From Candidatus Aminicenantota bacterium (GTDB lineage: Bacteria; Acidobacteriota; Aminicenantia; Aminicenantales; UBA8522), in contig DQHV01000126.1 of NCBI GenBank assembly GCA_003524335.1, forward strand, positions 9,301-15,544: a stretch of DNA of 6,244 nucleotides, written 5' to 3'. The notes under the pieces are model-generated. The model did not search any database. It had not been told where the DNA came from and saw only the letters and a program-made list of their open reading frames with translations. A program made the position numbers and the translations under genes. This document shows, one piece after another, positions 5,557 through 6,244 of the stretch. Numbering within the stretch: position 1 is the stretch's first letter; each line of letters starts with the position of its first letter.

Positions 5557-6244
5557 CTATCGGCCTTCCGCTGACGCCATCTTTGTGCCCCAGGGGTCGA
5601 GGGCGGCCTTGACGATCAGCTTCCCGTCCGCCGAGCTGACCCACGGCTCGTCGAAGATGTAGGCGCGGGCGGGGTCGAGGCCTAGCTCGGCCAGGCGGAT
5701 GCTCCCTTCAATCGTCCGGGCCCGATCTTCGAGGTTGAAGGCGTTGACGGCGACCCGGTTGCCGAGCGCGTGAACGTGGATCTCCTCGGTGAGGCCGAAG
5801 AACTCTCCCCGCTTATAGAGATTCTCCGCGGCCCGATAGCGCTTCATGGTCGCCTTCTGCGCGGCGACGACCGCGGGATCTTTGGCCGTGCCCCCGATTC
5901 CCAGGTGCCGGCAGGTCGAGGCGTACCACCAAAGGACGATCGCGTCCGTATTGTCTCCCCGCATACCCTATTTCTCGTCCCAGCTTCCGGGCAGGCCGTA
6001 GGCGTAATAGAGCGGCGTGTGGCGGACGGGACTTCCGCCGGCGATCATGTCGTGCATCTCGATGAGCACATGGGGGTATTTGACGTGGATGCGGGCGGCG
6101 AGGTCGACGTTGGCCCGGATGTGATCTTCGAACGTGTAAGGGACCGGATGGCCGTGGTCGGGATTCAGGCAGCCGCCGTTCCAGAAGTTGCCGTCGTACA
6201 TCAGGAAAGTGGCCCCGCCGGCGCAGAGGTCGAGGAGCCTTTTT
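5557..6244 (-). pseudogene. Glycoside-hydrolase-like protein, C-terminal part, split by an in-frame TAG
   Basis: The minus-strand frame is open from the window edge to the TAG at 5557-5559 except for one TAG at 5968-5970. Before that stop it reads KRLLDLCAGGATFLMYDGNF, then HGHPVPYTFEDHIRANVDLA, VLIEMHDMIAGG and YYAYGLPGSWDEK. Right after it, still in the same frame, it continues GMRGDNTDAIVLWWYASTCR, HLGIGGT and a strand-rich tail. The first part looks like the end of a TIM barrel of a large alpha-galactosidase-like glycoside hydrolase. The tail (VAVNAFNLEDRARTIEGS...) looks like the C-terminal beta domain of such enzymes. From remembered relatives I expect several tens of residues between GLPGSWDE and the DNxxxLVLWWYASTCRHLGIGG stretch; here only four codons, including the stop, remain. 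A small internal deletion is therefore likely besides the nonsense codon. The start is outside the window. The enzyme class is an inference from pattern, not sure. Confidence 0.6.

Overview
This is a GC-moderate bacterial chromosome segment. It carries ordinary housekeeping and regulatory genes mixed with several decaying gene remnants. There is no rRNA, tRNA, CRISPR array or intact mobile element. The gene mix (a DUF4438 protein, a Tat-type class V aminotransferase start, an ArsR-like regulator coupled to a membrane-anchored retropepsin-like protein, an RsgA paralogue and a large glycoside-hydrolase-like protein) would fit a free-living or anaerobic bacterium of the Acidobacteriota/Aminicenantes type. 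That placement is an inference from gene content only.

Left part (1-1231, plus strand). The window opens inside a DUF4438 gene, which ends at 582. A gene with a Tat signal and the N-terminus of a class V aminotransferase follows 29 bp later, but it stops after 75 codons. Immediately after that stop lie the C-terminal end of an MNT-type nucleotidyltransferase antitoxin and an overlapping HEPN-type toxin gene. The toxin gene carries a one-base frameshift near 1040 and lacks its C-terminal half. This block reads as a deletion and decay scar where a toxin-antitoxin module met a metabolic gene.

Middle part (1262-4126). A small calycin/DUF1579-like gene lies on the minus strand. A roughly 380-base spacer then holds a possible transposase C-terminal scrap and a good sigma70-like promoter built on 10-bp direct repeats. 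This promoter drives a two-gene unit: a cysteine-free ArsR-like winged-helix regulator, and a protein with a membrane anchor, a TPR-like region and two retropepsin-like lobes (DTG and DSG). The two genes are separated by a single base, so translation is very likely coupled.

Right part (4142-6244, minus strand). An intact RsgA-type circularly permuted GTPase has its own predicted promoter. It converges on the retropepsin gene with only 15 bp between them and no convincing terminator. After about 300 bases of non-coding DNA, the 3' part of a glycoside-hydrolase-like gene runs off the window edge. It is split by an in-frame TAG at 5968-5970 and is probably a pseudogene.

The most interesting intact item is the regulator plus double-retropepsin unit. 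The most informative evolutionary signal is the broken MNT-HEPN module, which standard gene calling would miss because each piece is too short.
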